A stretch of 64,000 nucleotides of DNA from Holzapfeliella saturejae. Lineage in GTDB: Bacteria > Bacillota > Bacilli > Lactobacillales > Lactobacillaceae. Location of the stretch: contig NZ_JAWMWG010000001.1 of assembly GCF_037546065.1 (NCBI RefSeq), forward strand, positions 806,001 through 870,000. Direction: 5' to 3'. The notes under the pieces are model-generated. The model was not told the DNA's origin. It saw nothing but the letters and a program-made list of their open reading frames with translations, and searched no databases. The translations under genes were made by a program, and so were the position numbers. This document shows, in pieces, positions 32,523 through 42,311 of the stretch (position 1 is the first letter of the stretch; every line of letters begins with the position of its first letter).

Positions 32523-33129
32523 ATTTGTGGCTTTTTTTTTTAAGTATGTAATAACGTAATCCAAAATGCATGGGTTCTTCAGTACCATTCATAAATCGCT
32601 TAATGTTATCTTTATGACGGTAGATGATAAAGACTGTGATTAACGCAGCAATTGAAGCAAGCAACCAGTCATTAAATAAAACCGCTTCAAGCGTAATTAA
32701 AGGAAAAGAAATGATACTCGTTAAGGACACTGTGCTGGTTAATAGTAAAATAATGGCGAAAATCACAGCTGACATTAAAAAGAAATGCCAGTCGTAAGCT
32801 AACGCAATACCAGCACTAGTTGCGACGGCCTTTCCACCTTTAAAATGAAGAAAGATTGAAAAACAATGACCGATTACAGCAATTACACCAAATAATAATA
32901 CAAAAAAATGTGTATTTTGATAAAATAAAACAGGAAGTAATCCAGCCAGAGTTCCTTTTAAGATATCAATCACTAATACAATGGTGCCTGGGACAAACCC
33001 CAAAACACGATAAGTATTAGTTGTTCCGGTATTACCACTTCCATAATCCCGAATGTCTTTGTGGTAGAATGTTTTACCAACAAGTACACCGGTTGGAAAT
33101 GATCCGATAAGATAGGCTAATATACCCAA
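32521..33129 (-). CDS. plsY: Acyl-phosphate glycerol-3-phosphate acyltransferase PlsY
   Basis: Membrane acyltransferase that transfers the acyl group from acyl-phosphate to glycerol-3-phosphate, making lysophosphatidate. Family motifs are present: AYLIGSFPTGVLVGK, DYGSGNTGTTNTYRVLG, and HCFSIFLHFKGGKAVATSAG. The conservative start is TTG 33129, but it is 28 bases from the strong GGGAGG (33158-33163) and gives a short first helix. The frame stays open to a TAG just upstream, and only non-standard codons (ATT at 33147, GTT at 33150) sit at the right distance, so an ATT start adding six residues (ILNILV) is possible. Confidence 0.9.
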   Translation of the reverse strand: MGILAYLIGSFPTGVLVGKTFYHKDIRDYGSGNTGTTNTYRVLGFVPGTIVLVIDILKGTLAGLLPVLFYQNTHFFVLLFGVIAVIGHCFSIFLHFKGGKAVATSAGIALAYDWHFFLMSAVIFAIILLLTSTVSLTSIISFPLITLEAVLFNDWLLASIAALITVFIIYRHKDNIKRFMNGTEEPMHFGLRYYILKKKSHK

Positions 33130-33242
33130 TACTAAAATGTTTAAAATAACAAATGGACCTCCCTAAATTGGTATAGTAAACATTTTACACGATTTTTTGA
33201 AAGACATAAATTAGAAATTGACAAAAACGGAGGAATCATAAC

Positions 33243-35177
33243 GTGACCAAGCAATACGACGATTCATCAATACAGATATTACAGGGTCTTGAAGCTGTAC
33301 GTAAAAGACCTGGTATGTATATAGGATCAACAGATTCTAAAGGACTTCATCATTTGGCTTATGAAATTATTGATAATTCAATTGATGAAGCCCTAGCCGG
33401 ATACGGTAAAGAAATTAATGTTACCATCAATGAAGATGGCAGTTTGAGTGTAGCTGACTTTGGCCGTGGGATGCCAACAGGGATGCACGCTAGTGGCAAA
33501 CCAACGATTGAAGTTATTTTGACGGTGTTACACGCCGGAGGTAAATTTACTCAAAATAATTATAAAACATCTGGTGGACTTCATGGTGTCGGGTCTTCAG
33601 TTGTTAATGCCTTATCAGCTTACATGGAAGTAGAAGTTGTACGTGACCAAACCTTATATGTTGAGCGTTTTGAAAACGGCGGACATCCAACTGCTGAAGG
33701 TCTTCAAAATAAAGGGCATACTTCAAGAAAAACAGGAACGACCATTACGTTTAAACCGGATAAATCTATTTTTCAAACGACTAAGTTTAACTTTAATACG
33801 TTAAAAGAACGTCTACGTGAATCAGCGTTTTTACTTAAAGGTTTGAAAATTACGCTAACGGATCATTTAAATGATAACGAACCTGTTTCATTCCATTTTG
33901 AAGATGGGATTAAGTCATTTGTTTCTTACTTAAACGAAGAAAAAACGACTATGGGAGATATCTTTTATTTTGAAGGAACCAAAAACGACATCGAAATTGA
34001 ATTTGCTGGCCAGTACAACGATGGTTATTCAGAAAACTTGCTGTCATTTGTTAACAATGTCCGTACAGTAGATGGCGGGACTCATGAAGGTGGTGCTCGT
34101 TCTGGTTTCACCAAAGCCTTTAATGACTATGCTAGAAAAGTTGGCCTTTTAAAAGAAAAAGATAAAAACCTAGAAGGTTCTGACTATCGTGAGGGACTGA
34201 GTGCAATTGTTTCAGTTCGCATCCCTGAAGAGTTACTTCAATTTGAAGGGCAAACAAAAGGGAAACTGGGTACTTCACAAGCACGTGGAGCTGTTGATGC
34301 TTTAGTATATGAACAGCTATCATTTTACTTAATGGAAAATGGTGATTTTGCCCAGGAATTAGTTAAAAAAGCGATTAGAGCTAGGGATGCCCGTCTAGCT
34401 GCCAGAAAAGCTCGTAACGACTCAAGAAACGGCAAAAAACGCAAGAAAAACGATGGGCTTTTATCAGGTAAACTAACACCAGCTCAATCCCGTAATGCCA
34501 AAAAGAATGAATTGTATTTAGTTGAAGGGGATTCTGCCGGTGGTTCAGCTAAACAAGGTCGTGACCGTAAATTCCAAGCAATTTTGCCATTAAGAGGGAA
34601 AGTACTGAATACGCAAAAAGCAAAGCTGCAAGATATTTTCAAAAATGAAGAAATTAATACCATGATTTATACTATTGGTGCAGGTATTGGTGCTGATTTC
34701 AACCTTGATGATGCTCACTATGACAAAGTTATTATCATGACCGATGCGGATACTGACGGTGCTCACATTCAAGTATTGCTGCTAACGTTCTTCTATCGTT
34801 ATATGAAGCCTCTTATTGAAGCAGGTAAGGTTTATATTGCTTTGCCTCCTTTATACAAAGTTCAAAAGAAATCTGCAATCGATTATGCTTGGACGGATGA
34901 AGAGCTAGATCAATTAGTTAAGAAGTACAGCAAGAACTATCAATTACAACGTTTTAAAGGACTGGGTGAAATGAACGCAGACCAGTTATGGGAAACAACC
35001 ATGGATCCTGCTAGTCGAACACTTATTCGAGTAACGATGGATGATGCTGCAATTGCTGAAAAACGAGTAACCACTTTAATGGGCGATAAAGTAAGTGCTA
35101 GAAGAGCCTGGATTGAACAAAACGTGAAGTTTACGCTGGAAGAAGAAGGTTCTATCCTAGAAACAACCAGAGACTAA
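33243..35177 (+). CDS. parE: DNA topoisomerase IV subunit B
   Basis: A 644-residue GHKL ATPase subunit that, with ParC, unlinks daughter chromosomes. The ATP site shows EIIDNSIDEALAG, GRGMPTGMH and GGLHGVGSSVVNALS; the TOPRIM part has ELYLVEGDSAGGSAKQGRDR and MTDADTDGAHI. The GTG start at 33243 follows CGGAGG. The order parE-parC and the 28-base gap are as expected. Confidence 0.97.
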   Translation: MTKQYDDSSIQILQGLEAVRKRPGMYIGSTDSKGLHHLAYEIIDNSIDEALAGYGKEINVTINEDGSLSVADFGRGMPTGMHASGKPTIEVILTVLHAGGKFTQNNYKTSGGLHGVGSSVVNALSAYMEVEVVRDQTLYVERFENGGHPTAEGLQNKGHTSRKTGTTITFKPDKSIFQTTKFNFNTLKERLRESAFLLKGLKITLTDHLNDNEPVSFHFEDGIKSFVSYLNEEKTTMGDIFYFEGTKNDIEIEFAGQYNDGYSENLLSFVNNVRTVDGGTHEGGARSGFTKAFNDYARKVGLLKEKDKNLEGSDYREGLSAIVSVRIPEELLQFEGQTKGKLGTSQARGAVDALVYEQLSFYLMENGDFAQELVKKAIRARDARLAARKARNDSRNGKKRKKNDGLLSGKLTPAQSRNAKKNELYLVEGDSAGGSAKQGRDRKFQAILPLRGKVLNTQKAKLQDIFKNEEINTMIYTIGAGIGADFNLDDAHYDKVIIMTDADTDGAHIQVLLLTFFYRYMKPLIEAGKVYIALPPLYKVQKKSAIDYAWTDEELDQLVKKYSKNYQLQRFKGLGEMNADQLWETTMDPASRTLIRVTMDDAAIAEKRVTTLMGDKVSARRAWIEQNVKFTLEEEGSILETTRD

Positions 35178-35205
35178 GCCAAGTTGAAAGGACGACAAGT
35201 TAATC

Positions 35206-37689
35206 ATGCCTAAACAAGCAGAACGAATTCAAGAGATGTCTCTTGAACAGATTATGGGAGAACGTTTTGGTCGATATTCTAAATATATTATCCAAGAACG
35301 TGCACTTCCTGATATTCGAGATGGGTTAAAACCCGTTCAACGTCGTATTTTGTATGCGATGAATTTAGATCATAATACTTACGATAAAGGCTTTAGAAAG
35401 TCAGCTAAATCTGTGGGTAATGTGATGGGGAATTTTCACCCTCACGGAGATAGTTCAATCTATGAAGCGATGGTTAGACTATCACAAGACTGGAAATTAC
35501 GTGAGCCTTTAATTGAAATGCACGGAAACAATGGGTCCATGGATGGAGACCCACCAGCTGCCATGCGTTATACAGAAGCTCGTTTAAGTAAAATCGCCAA
35601 TGCTTTGCTAGCAGATATCGATAAAGATACTGTTGATATGGTATTGAACTTTGATGATACAGAAAATGAACCTACTGTTTTACCTGCACGTTTTCCTAAT
35701 TTGTTAGTGAATGGGGCAACAGGGATTTCAGCAGGTTATGCCACAGATATCCCCACTCATAATTTAACGGAAGTTGTTAATGCTACTATCCACTTATTAG
35801 ACAACCCAGAAGCGACAGTGGATGAATTAATGACCTATGTTAAAGGTCCTGATTTCCCAACTGGAGGAATTATCCAAGGGGTAGATGGGATTAAACAAGC
35901 CTATGAAACGGGTAAAGGTAAAATCATGGTGCGTTCAAAGACCGATATCCAAGAGTTAAAAGGTCACCGCCAACAGATTGTGATTACTGAAATTCCTTAT
36001 GATGTGAATAAAGCTAACTTAGTGAAGAAGATGGATGAAGTTCGCATTAACAAGAAAGTAGAAGGGATTAGTGAGGTTCGTGATGAATCAGACCGTTCAG
36101 GATTAAGAATTGTTGTCGAACTTAAAAAACAAGTAGACCCGCACGTTATTTTGAACTACTTATTCAAAAATACCGACCTACAAGTTTCTTATAACTTTAA
36201 TATGGTTGCCATTAACAAAATGCGTCCTGAACAAGTCGGATTAAAAACCATTTTGTCATCTTATTTAAATCATGAACAAGAAGTTGTCTTGCGTCGTACT
36301 AAGTTTGACTTAGAAAAAGCTAAAAAACGCCAGCATATTGTGCAAGGGTTAATTAAAGGATTATCTATTCTTAATGATGTGATTAAGACTATTCGTGCCA
36401 GTCAAGATAAAAAAGAAGCTAAGGCTAATTTAGTAAAACAGTTCCAATTTACAGATAATCAAGCTGAAGCAATCGTTTCATTACCGCTTTACCGTTTATC
36501 TAACACAGATGTTCATGCTCTAGAAGATGAAAACAAAAAACTATCAGAAAAAATTGATTGTTTTAACGATATTATCAATAATCAATCAAGTCTATATCAA
36601 GTGATTAAAGATCAATTACTAGCAGTTCAACAAGAATTTCCAGCTAAACGTTTATCTAAAATTGAAGCAAAAGTTGAAAAGATTGAAATTGATCAAACAG
36701 CATTGATTGCTGAAGAAAATACACGAGTACTAATTTCACGCAATGGTTATCTAAAACGTTCTTCATTACGTTCTTACCAATCTTCTCTTGAAGCTGAAAA
36801 TGGATTGAAAGAAGAAGATACGCCAATCTTTAATGAAACTTTATCAACTTTAGATCATGTTTTTATTTTTACGAATAAAGGACATGTTATCTATCGTCCT
36901 GTTCATGAAATTGAAGATATGAGATGGAAAGATACTGGGCATCATATCTCTCAAGATTTAAAATTAGCAGAAGACGAATATTTTAGTCAGGTCTTTATGT
37001 TTAGTGACCTCAATCAAGAAGGCCAGTTTGTGTTAGCAACAGACAATGGCTACATTAAGCAGGTTAAGTTGGAAGATGTTAAACCGGGTCGAACTTATCG
37101 TAGTCATGCCGCAACTGTTATGAAGTTGAAGCAAGGGGATGCAACAGTTGTTTCAATCGACTATGTCGAAAATGAACAAGATACTGACGTGTTGATTATC
37201 ACTCATCACGCTTATGCATTACGCTATGATTTAGCCGAAGTTCCAACGGTTGGTCCTAAAGCAGTTGGCGTAAAATCTATTAACTTAAAAGACAAAGACT
37301 TTGTTAAAGAACTTAAACTACTAACACCAGACTACCAAGACTCAAAACTTGGGATTGTTACGCAACGTGGTGCATACAAACAATTACCACTAAAAGAAAT
37401 TCAAAAATTCTCTCGAGCAAAACGTGGTATTTTAGTCTTGAGAGAGTTAAAGTCTAAACCACATCGTGTTAGTGCAACTGTTTTATTTAGTGCGGAAGCT
37501 AAACTAGCAATTGTGACTGATCAACAAGAAACTGTTGACGTACTAACAGAGAACTATCCAATTAGTGATCGATATTCTAATGGTTCATTTATTTTAGACG
37601 TTAAAGAACAAGGAACTCCAGAATCAATAACATTAGTGACTGAATTAAACGATAATAATAATCGAATCGATGAGCCTACTTTATTTTAG
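35206..37689 (+). CDS. parC: DNA topoisomerase IV subunit A
   Basis: An 827-residue DNA breakage-reunion subunit. The catalytic Tyr is in AAMRYTEARLSKIA. The quinolone-determining region reads HPHGDSSIYEAM, with Ser and Glu at the usual positions, so there is no sequence sign of quinolone resistance here. The C-terminal six-bladed beta-pinwheel spans about residues 500-815. ATG 35206. Confidence 0.97.
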   Translation: MPKQAERIQEMSLEQIMGERFGRYSKYIIQERALPDIRDGLKPVQRRILYAMNLDHNTYDKGFRKSAKSVGNVMGNFHPHGDSSIYEAMVRLSQDWKLREPLIEMHGNNGSMDGDPPAAMRYTEARLSKIANALLADIDKDTVDMVLNFDDTENEPTVLPARFPNLLVNGATGISAGYATDIPTHNLTEVVNATIHLLDNPEATVDELMTYVKGPDFPTGGIIQGVDGIKQAYETGKGKIMVRSKTDIQELKGHRQQIVITEIPYDVNKANLVKKMDEVRINKKVEGISEVRDESDRSGLRIVVELKKQVDPHVILNYLFKNTDLQVSYNFNMVAINKMRPEQVGLKTILSSYLNHEQEVVLRRTKFDLEKAKKRQHIVQGLIKGLSILNDVIKTIRASQDKKEAKANLVKQFQFTDNQAEAIVSLPLYRLSNTDVHALEDENKKLSEKIDCFNDIINNQSSLYQVIKDQLLAVQQEFPAKRLSKIEAKVEKIEIDQTALIAEENTRVLISRNGYLKRSSLRSYQSSLEAENGLKEEDTPIFNETLSTLDHVFIFTNKGHVIYRPVHEIEDMRWKDTGHHISQDLKLAEDEYFSQVFMFSDLNQEGQFVLATDNGYIKQVKLEDVKPGRTYRSHAATVMKLKQGDATVVSIDYVENEQDTDVLIITHHAYALRYDLAEVPTVGPKAVGVKSINLKDKDFVKELKLLTPDYQDSKLGIVTQRGAYKQLPLKEIQKFSRAKRGILVLRELKSKPHRVSATVLFSAEAKLAIVTDQQETVDVLTENYPISDRYSNGSFILDVKEQGTPESITLVTELNDNNNRIDEPTLF

Positions 37690-37745
37690 TTAATTAAGTT
37701 ATTTAAATGGTTTTATTAAAAAAGTATTAATCCAAGACTTTATAT

Positions 37746-37774
37746 TTGTTGAATAATGATAATGTCGTTATGAT
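37746..37774 (+). promoter_or_regulatory. Promoter of the LysR-type regulator gene
   Basis: TTGTTG (37746-37751), 17-base spacer, TATGAT (37769-37774). Because transcription would begin after about 37780, the ATG at 37775 cannot be the start, which supports TTG 37808. Confidence 0.65.
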
Positions 37775-37807
37775 ATGGGTGAGAGATATAAGAAGGGGGA
37801 CCACCCA

Positions 37808-38773
37808 TTGAAAACAAAAACAGATGCTGTTTTATCAGCAAAATCATTAAAATACTTTTTGCAGTTGATTGATTCCATGAGCTATACACAGGCCTCACAA
37901 ATATTAGGAATTACTCAGCCCGCATTAACACAACAAATTAAAAAGATTGAAAGAGCTGTCGGTGCACCGCTATTTGGCCAAATCGGTAAGAAACTATATT
38001 TAACTGATGCTGGTACACGTATGCAGACAGTAGCTAATGATTTGTTTAATACAGTAAATGCGGCCGTTGATGAAATCCAACAAAATAGTGACTCAAAAAT
38101 TGGAACGATTTCTATTGGAATTCTAGAATCTTTAGAGTCAACTATTTTTGAAGACTTTGTAATTGACTTCAGTAAACAATATCCTGATTTGAAGTTAAAT
38201 ATTTGGAATTCAAGTCGACGTGAATTATGGAACCGTTTGGATAAAAACGAAGTAGATATCGTGATTATGCCATTAATTAAAGAAAATGTGAGTCACTGGC
38301 AATCTTATAATGTTAAAACAATGTATGAAGATGAATTGATTTATTTATCGCATCATAACTTATCCGACTCACAAGATGCTCAAGGTAATATTGCATTAGA
38401 AAGTACATTGGGACATCCATTGGTTCAATACCCAAATGATGCTTATTTTGCTAAAAAACTTGCAATGCAATATCGTATGAACGATTTAATTAAACCGGAA
38501 AGCGACATCTATTTTTCAAGCCCATCACAATTGATGCAGTTTGCTGAAAAAACAAATTATGATACCTTTGTGCCTAAATCAGTTTGTATGACGCATCCTG
38601 ATAATGAGATGAATCATTATTCATTGGGAGAAAACTTAAAAATTGAAACGTCAATTATTTTTCGTAACGAAAAGTATCAAATCCCTCGAATTAAAAACTT
38701 TATTGATTCTTTTGAGAAATTCTTGGCAAAACAGTCATATTTTAGTAGATTAGAAGAGAAGTATAAAAAGTAA
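37808..38773 (+). CDS. LysR-family transcriptional regulator
   Basis: A 321-residue LTTR: N-terminal winged helix-turn-helix (about residues 12-70, SLKYFLQLIDSMSYTQASQI and LGITQPALTQQIKKIERAVG) and a C-terminal substrate-binding domain (about 95-300). It starts at TTG 37808 after AAGGGGG. Inducer and targets are unknown. LTTRs often control a divergent neighbour, but here parC lies in the same direction and ppaC follows in 19 bases, so it may be co-transcribed with ppaC. Confidence 0.88.
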   Translation: MKTKTDAVLSAKSLKYFLQLIDSMSYTQASQILGITQPALTQQIKKIERAVGAPLFGQIGKKLYLTDAGTRMQTVANDLFNTVNAAVDEIQQNSDSKIGTISIGILESLESTIFEDFVIDFSKQYPDLKLNIWNSSRRELWNRLDKNEVDIVIMPLIKENVSHWQSYNVKTMYEDELIYLSHHNLSDSQDAQGNIALESTLGHPLVQYPNDAYFAKKLAMQYRMNDLIKPESDIYFSSPSQLMQFAEKTNYDTFVPKSVCMTHPDNEMNHYSLGENLKIETSIIFRNEKYQIPRIKNFIDSFEKFLAKQSYFSRLEEKYKK

Positions 38774-38792
38774 CAATAGGAGAGATTGTATT

Positions 38793-39728
38793 ATGAGTAA
38801 AGAACTTGTTTTTGGACACCAAAATCCAGATACAGATGCTATTGGAGCTGCAATGTCTTTATCATACCTTGCTAACCAAAAAGGTTTTGATACAGAAGCA
38901 GTTGCATTAGGCAAACCTAGCAAAGAAACTGCCTTTGCTTTGAGCCACTTTGGTTTAACAGCACCTCGAGTAATTGAAAAAGCTGGTGCTGAAGTTGATT
39001 CAGTTATGCTTGTTGACCACAATGAATTTGGTCAAAGCGTTGCTGATATTGAAGATGTTAAAATTTCACATGTTGTGGATCACCACCGTATTAGCGATTT
39101 CCACACTGCTGATCCTTTATACTATCGTGCTGAACCATTAGGTGCAGCAAGTACAGTTCTTTGGAAAATGTACAAAGAAAGTAATATCGAAATTCCTAAA
39201 GGAATCGCTGGTATGATGCTTTCAGCTATCATTTCAGATACATTATTATTTAAATCTCCAACAACGACACCAACTGATGAAGAAGCTGCTAAAGAACTAG
39301 CAAGTATTGCTGATGTTGATGTTGAATCATACGGTTTAGAAATGTTAAAAGCTGGTGCTGACTTATCTGACAAGTCAGAAGCAGAATTAATTGATATTGA
39401 TGCTAAAAGTTTTGAAATGGGTTCAAATAGTGTACGTATTGCCCAAATCAATGCTGTAGATTTAGATAATGTTATGCAAAGAAGTGCTGCTTTAGAAGAA
39501 AGTATGCAAAAAGAAATCGCAGATAATAACTACCAATTATTTGTGACAATTGTGACAGATATCTTGAATAGCAACTCAATTGCAATTGTTTTAGGTGATG
39601 ATGCAGCAGCATCTAAATTTGAAACAGCTTTCAATGTTTCACTTGAAAATAACCACGCTGATTTACCAGGTGTTGTTTCTCGTAAGAAACAAGTTGTTCC
39701 TCAATTAACTGAACAATTAGCTAAATAA
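38793..39728 (+). CDS. ppaC: Manganese-dependent inorganic pyrophosphatase
   Basis: A 311-residue class C (family II) pyrophosphatase of the DHH superfamily, hydrolysing PPi from biosynthetic reactions. Metal-site motifs: GHQNPDTDAIGAAMSL (His, two Asp), MLVDHNEF and SHVVDHHRISDF. The C-terminal DHHA2 domain ends with the substrate-binding VVSRKKQVVP. ATG 38793 follows AGGAGAG. Confidence 0.96.
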   Translation: MSKELVFGHQNPDTDAIGAAMSLSYLANQKGFDTEAVALGKPSKETAFALSHFGLTAPRVIEKAGAEVDSVMLVDHNEFGQSVADIEDVKISHVVDHHRISDFHTADPLYYRAEPLGAASTVLWKMYKESNIEIPKGIAGMMLSAIISDTLLFKSPTTTPTDEEAAKELASIADVDVESYGLEMLKAGADLSDKSEAELIDIDAKSFEMGSNSVRIAQINAVDLDNVMQRSAALEESMQKEIADNNYQLFVTIVTDILNSNSIAIVLGDDAAASKFETAFNVSLENNHADLPGVVSRKKQVVPQLTEQLAK

Positions 39729-39733
39729 AGTTA

Positions 39734-39773
39734 AAAAATAACCTTTCACAGTTAAGTGAAAGGTTATTTTTTT
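39734..39773 (+). terminator. Terminator after ppaC
   Basis: AAATAACCTTTCAC, loop AGTTAA, GTGAAAGGTTATTTTTTT. Confidence 0.94.
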
Positions 39774-39790
39774 GCGTTCGATGGCATGAC

Positions 39791-39815
39791 TATGATAGTC
39801 TTAACTATAAGACTA
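39791..39815 (+). promoter_or_regulatory. Possible promoter and 20-base inverted repeat at the head of the lipoprotein cluster
   Basis: A -10-like TATGAT (39791-39796) is followed by TAGTCTT (39796-39802), six bases, and AAGACTA (39809-39815), a perfect repeat located at the likely transcription start. No good -35 is seen. It could be an operator or a 5' leader hairpin for the cluster. Confidence 0.4.
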
Positions 39816-39832
39816 CTATTTGGAGAGTATAA

Positions 39833-40270
39833 ATGAAAAAAATAAGTGCCGTAATAGCTATAGTTAGTTTGTTACTTTTAATGGGGTGTTCCACAAATAA
39901 CAATAGTCAGCAATCTAATGCCGAAACAACAGATAGAATATTGGACAATCTGGAGTATTTGACAAAAGATGAGATTACAATTCCTCAAAAAGGAAAAATA
40001 ACTATTCTGACACATGGTGTTAGTCAAGATGATCAAGGGAAAACTATTTACAAAATTTCATATAAGACTGATTATAATGATAAGAATTCAAAACGATCAT
40101 TGTACTTAGAGCAAAATAATAAAGGTGTTTTAAAATCAAGTATCACTCATTTTGATTCTCAATTTGAAACTGTGATACTGGAGTTAATTGATACTAAAGC
40201 ACCAATTACCTTTACTATCAGAGAAAACGGTGAGGCGTTAGTAAAACGCAATTACTATCTTGATACTTAA
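39833..40270 (+). CDS. Small lipoprotein, cluster member 1
   Basis: A 145-residue predicted lipoprotein: signal peptide ending in lipobox LMGC with lipidated C19, an Asn/Gln/Ser linker, then a beta-rich domain. It carries the cluster motif LTKDEITIPQKGKITILTHG and the C-terminal pattern APITFTIRENGEALVKRNYY shared with the following genes. The mature part is closest to that of member 6 (42312-42746). Exported and anchored to the outer face of the membrane. Function unknown; no known family recognised. ATG 39833 follows TGGAGAG. Confidence 0.75.
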   Translation: MKKISAVIAIVSLLLLMGCSTNNNSQQSNAETTDRILDNLEYLTKDEITIPQKGKITILTHGVSQDDQGKTIYKISYKTDYNDKNSKRSLYLEQNNKGVLKSSITHFDSQFETVILELIDTKAPITFTIRENGEALVKRNYYLDT

Positions 40271-40289
40271 TTTTAACTCGGAGGATTAT

Positions 40290-40742
40290 ATGAATAAAGG
40301 AATATTAAGTTTGGGATTAATTTGTTTAATAGGTGTTAGTTTAGTTGGCTGTTCAGCTAATAGCAATAATCAAACTGAGAACAATCATGAACAGGCTACT
40401 AATTATATTGACAAAACAAGTACAGAACTACTGAATCAGTCAAAAATAGAAATCACATACAAAAGCGTTTCTAAAACTGAACCTTCTATGACATTTGATA
40501 TTAAGACAGAACCTTTGACTAAAGAAAATTCAGATACAGCGATTGAATATAGACAAAACGGTCGATTGCTTGAAGCAACTGCCACAAATGATAAGCAAGT
40601 AAATACTAAAAACTATCATGTTACTCTGGAAAATGATAAAAATCCAGTTACATTATCTATTTATTTTGATTCAGATGGACAAAAACGAACAATTTATGAA
40701 AGAGCTTACTATCCAGGATCATCTAAAAATCTGACTTTTTAA
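40290..40742 (+). CDS. Small lipoprotein, cluster member 2 (divergent)
   Basis: A 150-residue predicted lipoprotein with lipobox LVGC (C21) starting at ATG 40290 after CGGAGG. The usual IPNKGKI motif is weak here (ELLNQSKIEITYKSV), but the ending NPVTLSIYFDSDGQKRTIYE followed by RAYYPG fits the family pattern, so I include it as the most divergent member. It starts 19 bases after member 1 ends. Function unknown. Confidence 0.72.
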   Translation: MNKGILSLGLICLIGVSLVGCSANSNNQTENNHEQATNYIDKTSTELLNQSKIEITYKSVSKTEPSMTFDIKTEPLTKENSDTAIEYRQNGRLLEATATNDKQVNTKNYHVTLENDKNPVTLSIYFDSDGQKRTIYERAYYPGSSKNLTF

Positions 40743-40768
40743 GTGTTGAAAAATAGGGGGGAGTTAAC

Positions 40769-41230
40769 TTGAAAAAACTATCGATTTTAAGTATTTGTGG
40801 ATTAGCAGTAAGCTTATTGACAGGTTGTACTTTTATTCACAAAGAAAGTGAACTTAAAGATTATCTGAGTAAAGAAACAATTGAAATACCGAATAAAGGC
40901 GATATAACAATTATTAATCAAGGTGCTTCAGACAAAGAGTATAACAACAAGGTTGTTTTGAATTTATTAGTCAAAGCAAGTAGTGAACTTCAGCCATTTT
41001 TGGTAAGTTCTGATATAAAAGAAGGTAAAAATTATCCGTCGGTTACTTTACCAGCTGAAGCAAGCGGATACTATAGTTTCTATACAGTCTATAATCAGGG
41101 AGAAACTGAACCAGCTAGATTTCAAATGAAGAATTTTAAAGATGGCACGGTTTATGTTGATAGGTATTACTATCCTGTTATCAATCCTAATTTAAATCTC
41201 GGATTAGATCCTGAATGGTTTAATAATTAA
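40769..41230 (+). CDS. Small lipoprotein, cluster member 3 (block copy A1)
   Basis: A 153-residue predicted lipoprotein with a TTG start at 40769 after GGGGGAG and lipobox LTGC (C20). It contains LSKETIEIPNKGDITIINQG and ends YYYPVINPNLNLGLDPEWFN. Member 5 (41760-42218) has nearly the same mature domain and ending, marking the two as copies of a duplicated block. Function unknown. Confidence 0.75.
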   Translation: MKKLSILSICGLAVSLLTGCTFIHKESELKDYLSKETIEIPNKGDITIINQGASDKEYNNKVVLNLLVKASSELQPFLVSSDIKEGKNYPSVTLPAEASGYYSFYTVYNQGETEPARFQMKNFKDGTVYVDRYYYPVINPNLNLGLDPEWFNN

Positions 41231-41309
41231 GCTATAAATTTGCTTTTGTCCATGACTCTCACTAGAGTTAGATAATCGGTGACTATTTGAGTGTAAGAGA
41301 GGGTTAAAA

Positions 41310-41723
41310 ATGAAACGATTGGCGACAGTTGGGTTATTAATTGTAATGGCGTGTTTGCTTGTAGCATGTTCGTCTAATGAACAAAACTATTTTGAAAAAG
41401 AAACGATAGAAGTTCCCGGTAAAGGAAAAGGCACTATTATCAATAAAGGAAAAATGCTCAATCAAAATAATAAGCTGGTAATGAGATTCAAAGTAGATTT
41501 AAGAGATTTTTATTCTGAATCTAAAAAAGAAGCAAGTTATTTTACTCAAAAAGGTAAGACAGTTCCTGCTAGTGTTACTTATGTTCGAGGAGATACCTTT
41601 GAATTATATGAAGTTCCCGTAGGAGATGAGAATGTACCTATTACGTATACAATTGAGGCTGACGATAAAATTGTTTTTCAAAAAAACTATTATCCCCACT
41701 TGTATACAGGTGCATTCGAATAA
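41310..41723 (+). CDS. Small lipoprotein, cluster member 4 (block copy B1)
   Basis: A 137-residue predicted lipoprotein with lipobox LVAC (C20) and the motif FEKETIEVPGKGKGTIINKG directly after a very short linker. It ends with NVPITYTIEADDKIVFQKNYY. The ~80-base leader and the signal-peptide codons resemble those of member 6, whereas the mature domains differ. Function unknown. Confidence 0.74.
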   Translation: MKRLATVGLLIVMACLLVACSSNEQNYFEKETIEVPGKGKGTIINKGKMLNQNNKLVMRFKVDLRDFYSESKKEASYFTQKGKTVPASVTYVRGDTFELYEVPVGDENVPITYTIEADDKIVFQKNYYPHLYTGAFE

Positions 41724-41759
41724 ATAGATACCTTTTAATAATACTAGGAGAATGTTGAA

Positions 41760-42218
41760 ATGAAAAACAAATCAATTGTGTGGAGTTTTTTACTCATCAT
41801 AATGATGCTAACTGGTTGTTCAACAAATAATCAAACTCAGTTGCCTCAAAATTATCTGAGTAAAGAGGAACTTGAAATACCGAATAAAGGTAAAATGACA
41901 GTTATCAACCAAGGTGCTTCAGATAAAGAACATCATAATAAGATTGTTTTAAAGCTAATGGTTAAAACAAGTAATGAGTTTCAAGGATTATTAACCAGCT
42001 TTGATAAGCAAGAGGGCAAAAGTTATACTGTTACCGCACCAAACGGAGAAGATGGTTATGATGTTTATTATCAGGTCTATGATAAAAACGAAAATGCACC
42101 ATCTAGACTGAAAATAGAAAATTATCAGGACAATACCATTTATACAGATAAATATTACTATCCCGTTATTAACCCTAATTTAAATCTTGGATTAGATCTT
42201 GAATGGTTTAATGATTAA
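41760..42218 (+). CDS. Small lipoprotein, cluster member 5 (block copy A2)
   Basis: A 152-residue predicted lipoprotein with lipobox LTGC (C20). It shares YLSKEELEIPNKGKMTVINQ, GASDKE and the ending YYYPVINPNLNLGLDLEWFN with member 3. ATG 41760 follows AGGAGAATG. Function unknown. Confidence 0.75.
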   Translation: MKNKSIVWSFLLIIMMLTGCSTNNQTQLPQNYLSKEELEIPNKGKMTVINQGASDKEHHNKIVLKLMVKTSNEFQGLLTSFDKQEGKSYTVTAPNGEDGYDVYYQVYDKNENAPSRLKIENYQDNTIYTDKYYYPVINPNLNLGLDLEWFND

Positions 42219-42311
42219 TTTATAAATTTGTCTTTATCCATAATTTTTGGTAAAGTTAGGCAAACAAATTACTATTTGGAGTGCTATGAGGAAAGTAAAA
42301 GAGGGGTAAAA

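Noticed and set aside
35437..35470. Quinolone-resistance mutation in ParC
   Set aside because: The region reads HPHGDSSIYEAM with the usual Ser and Glu, so there is no sign of a resistance change.
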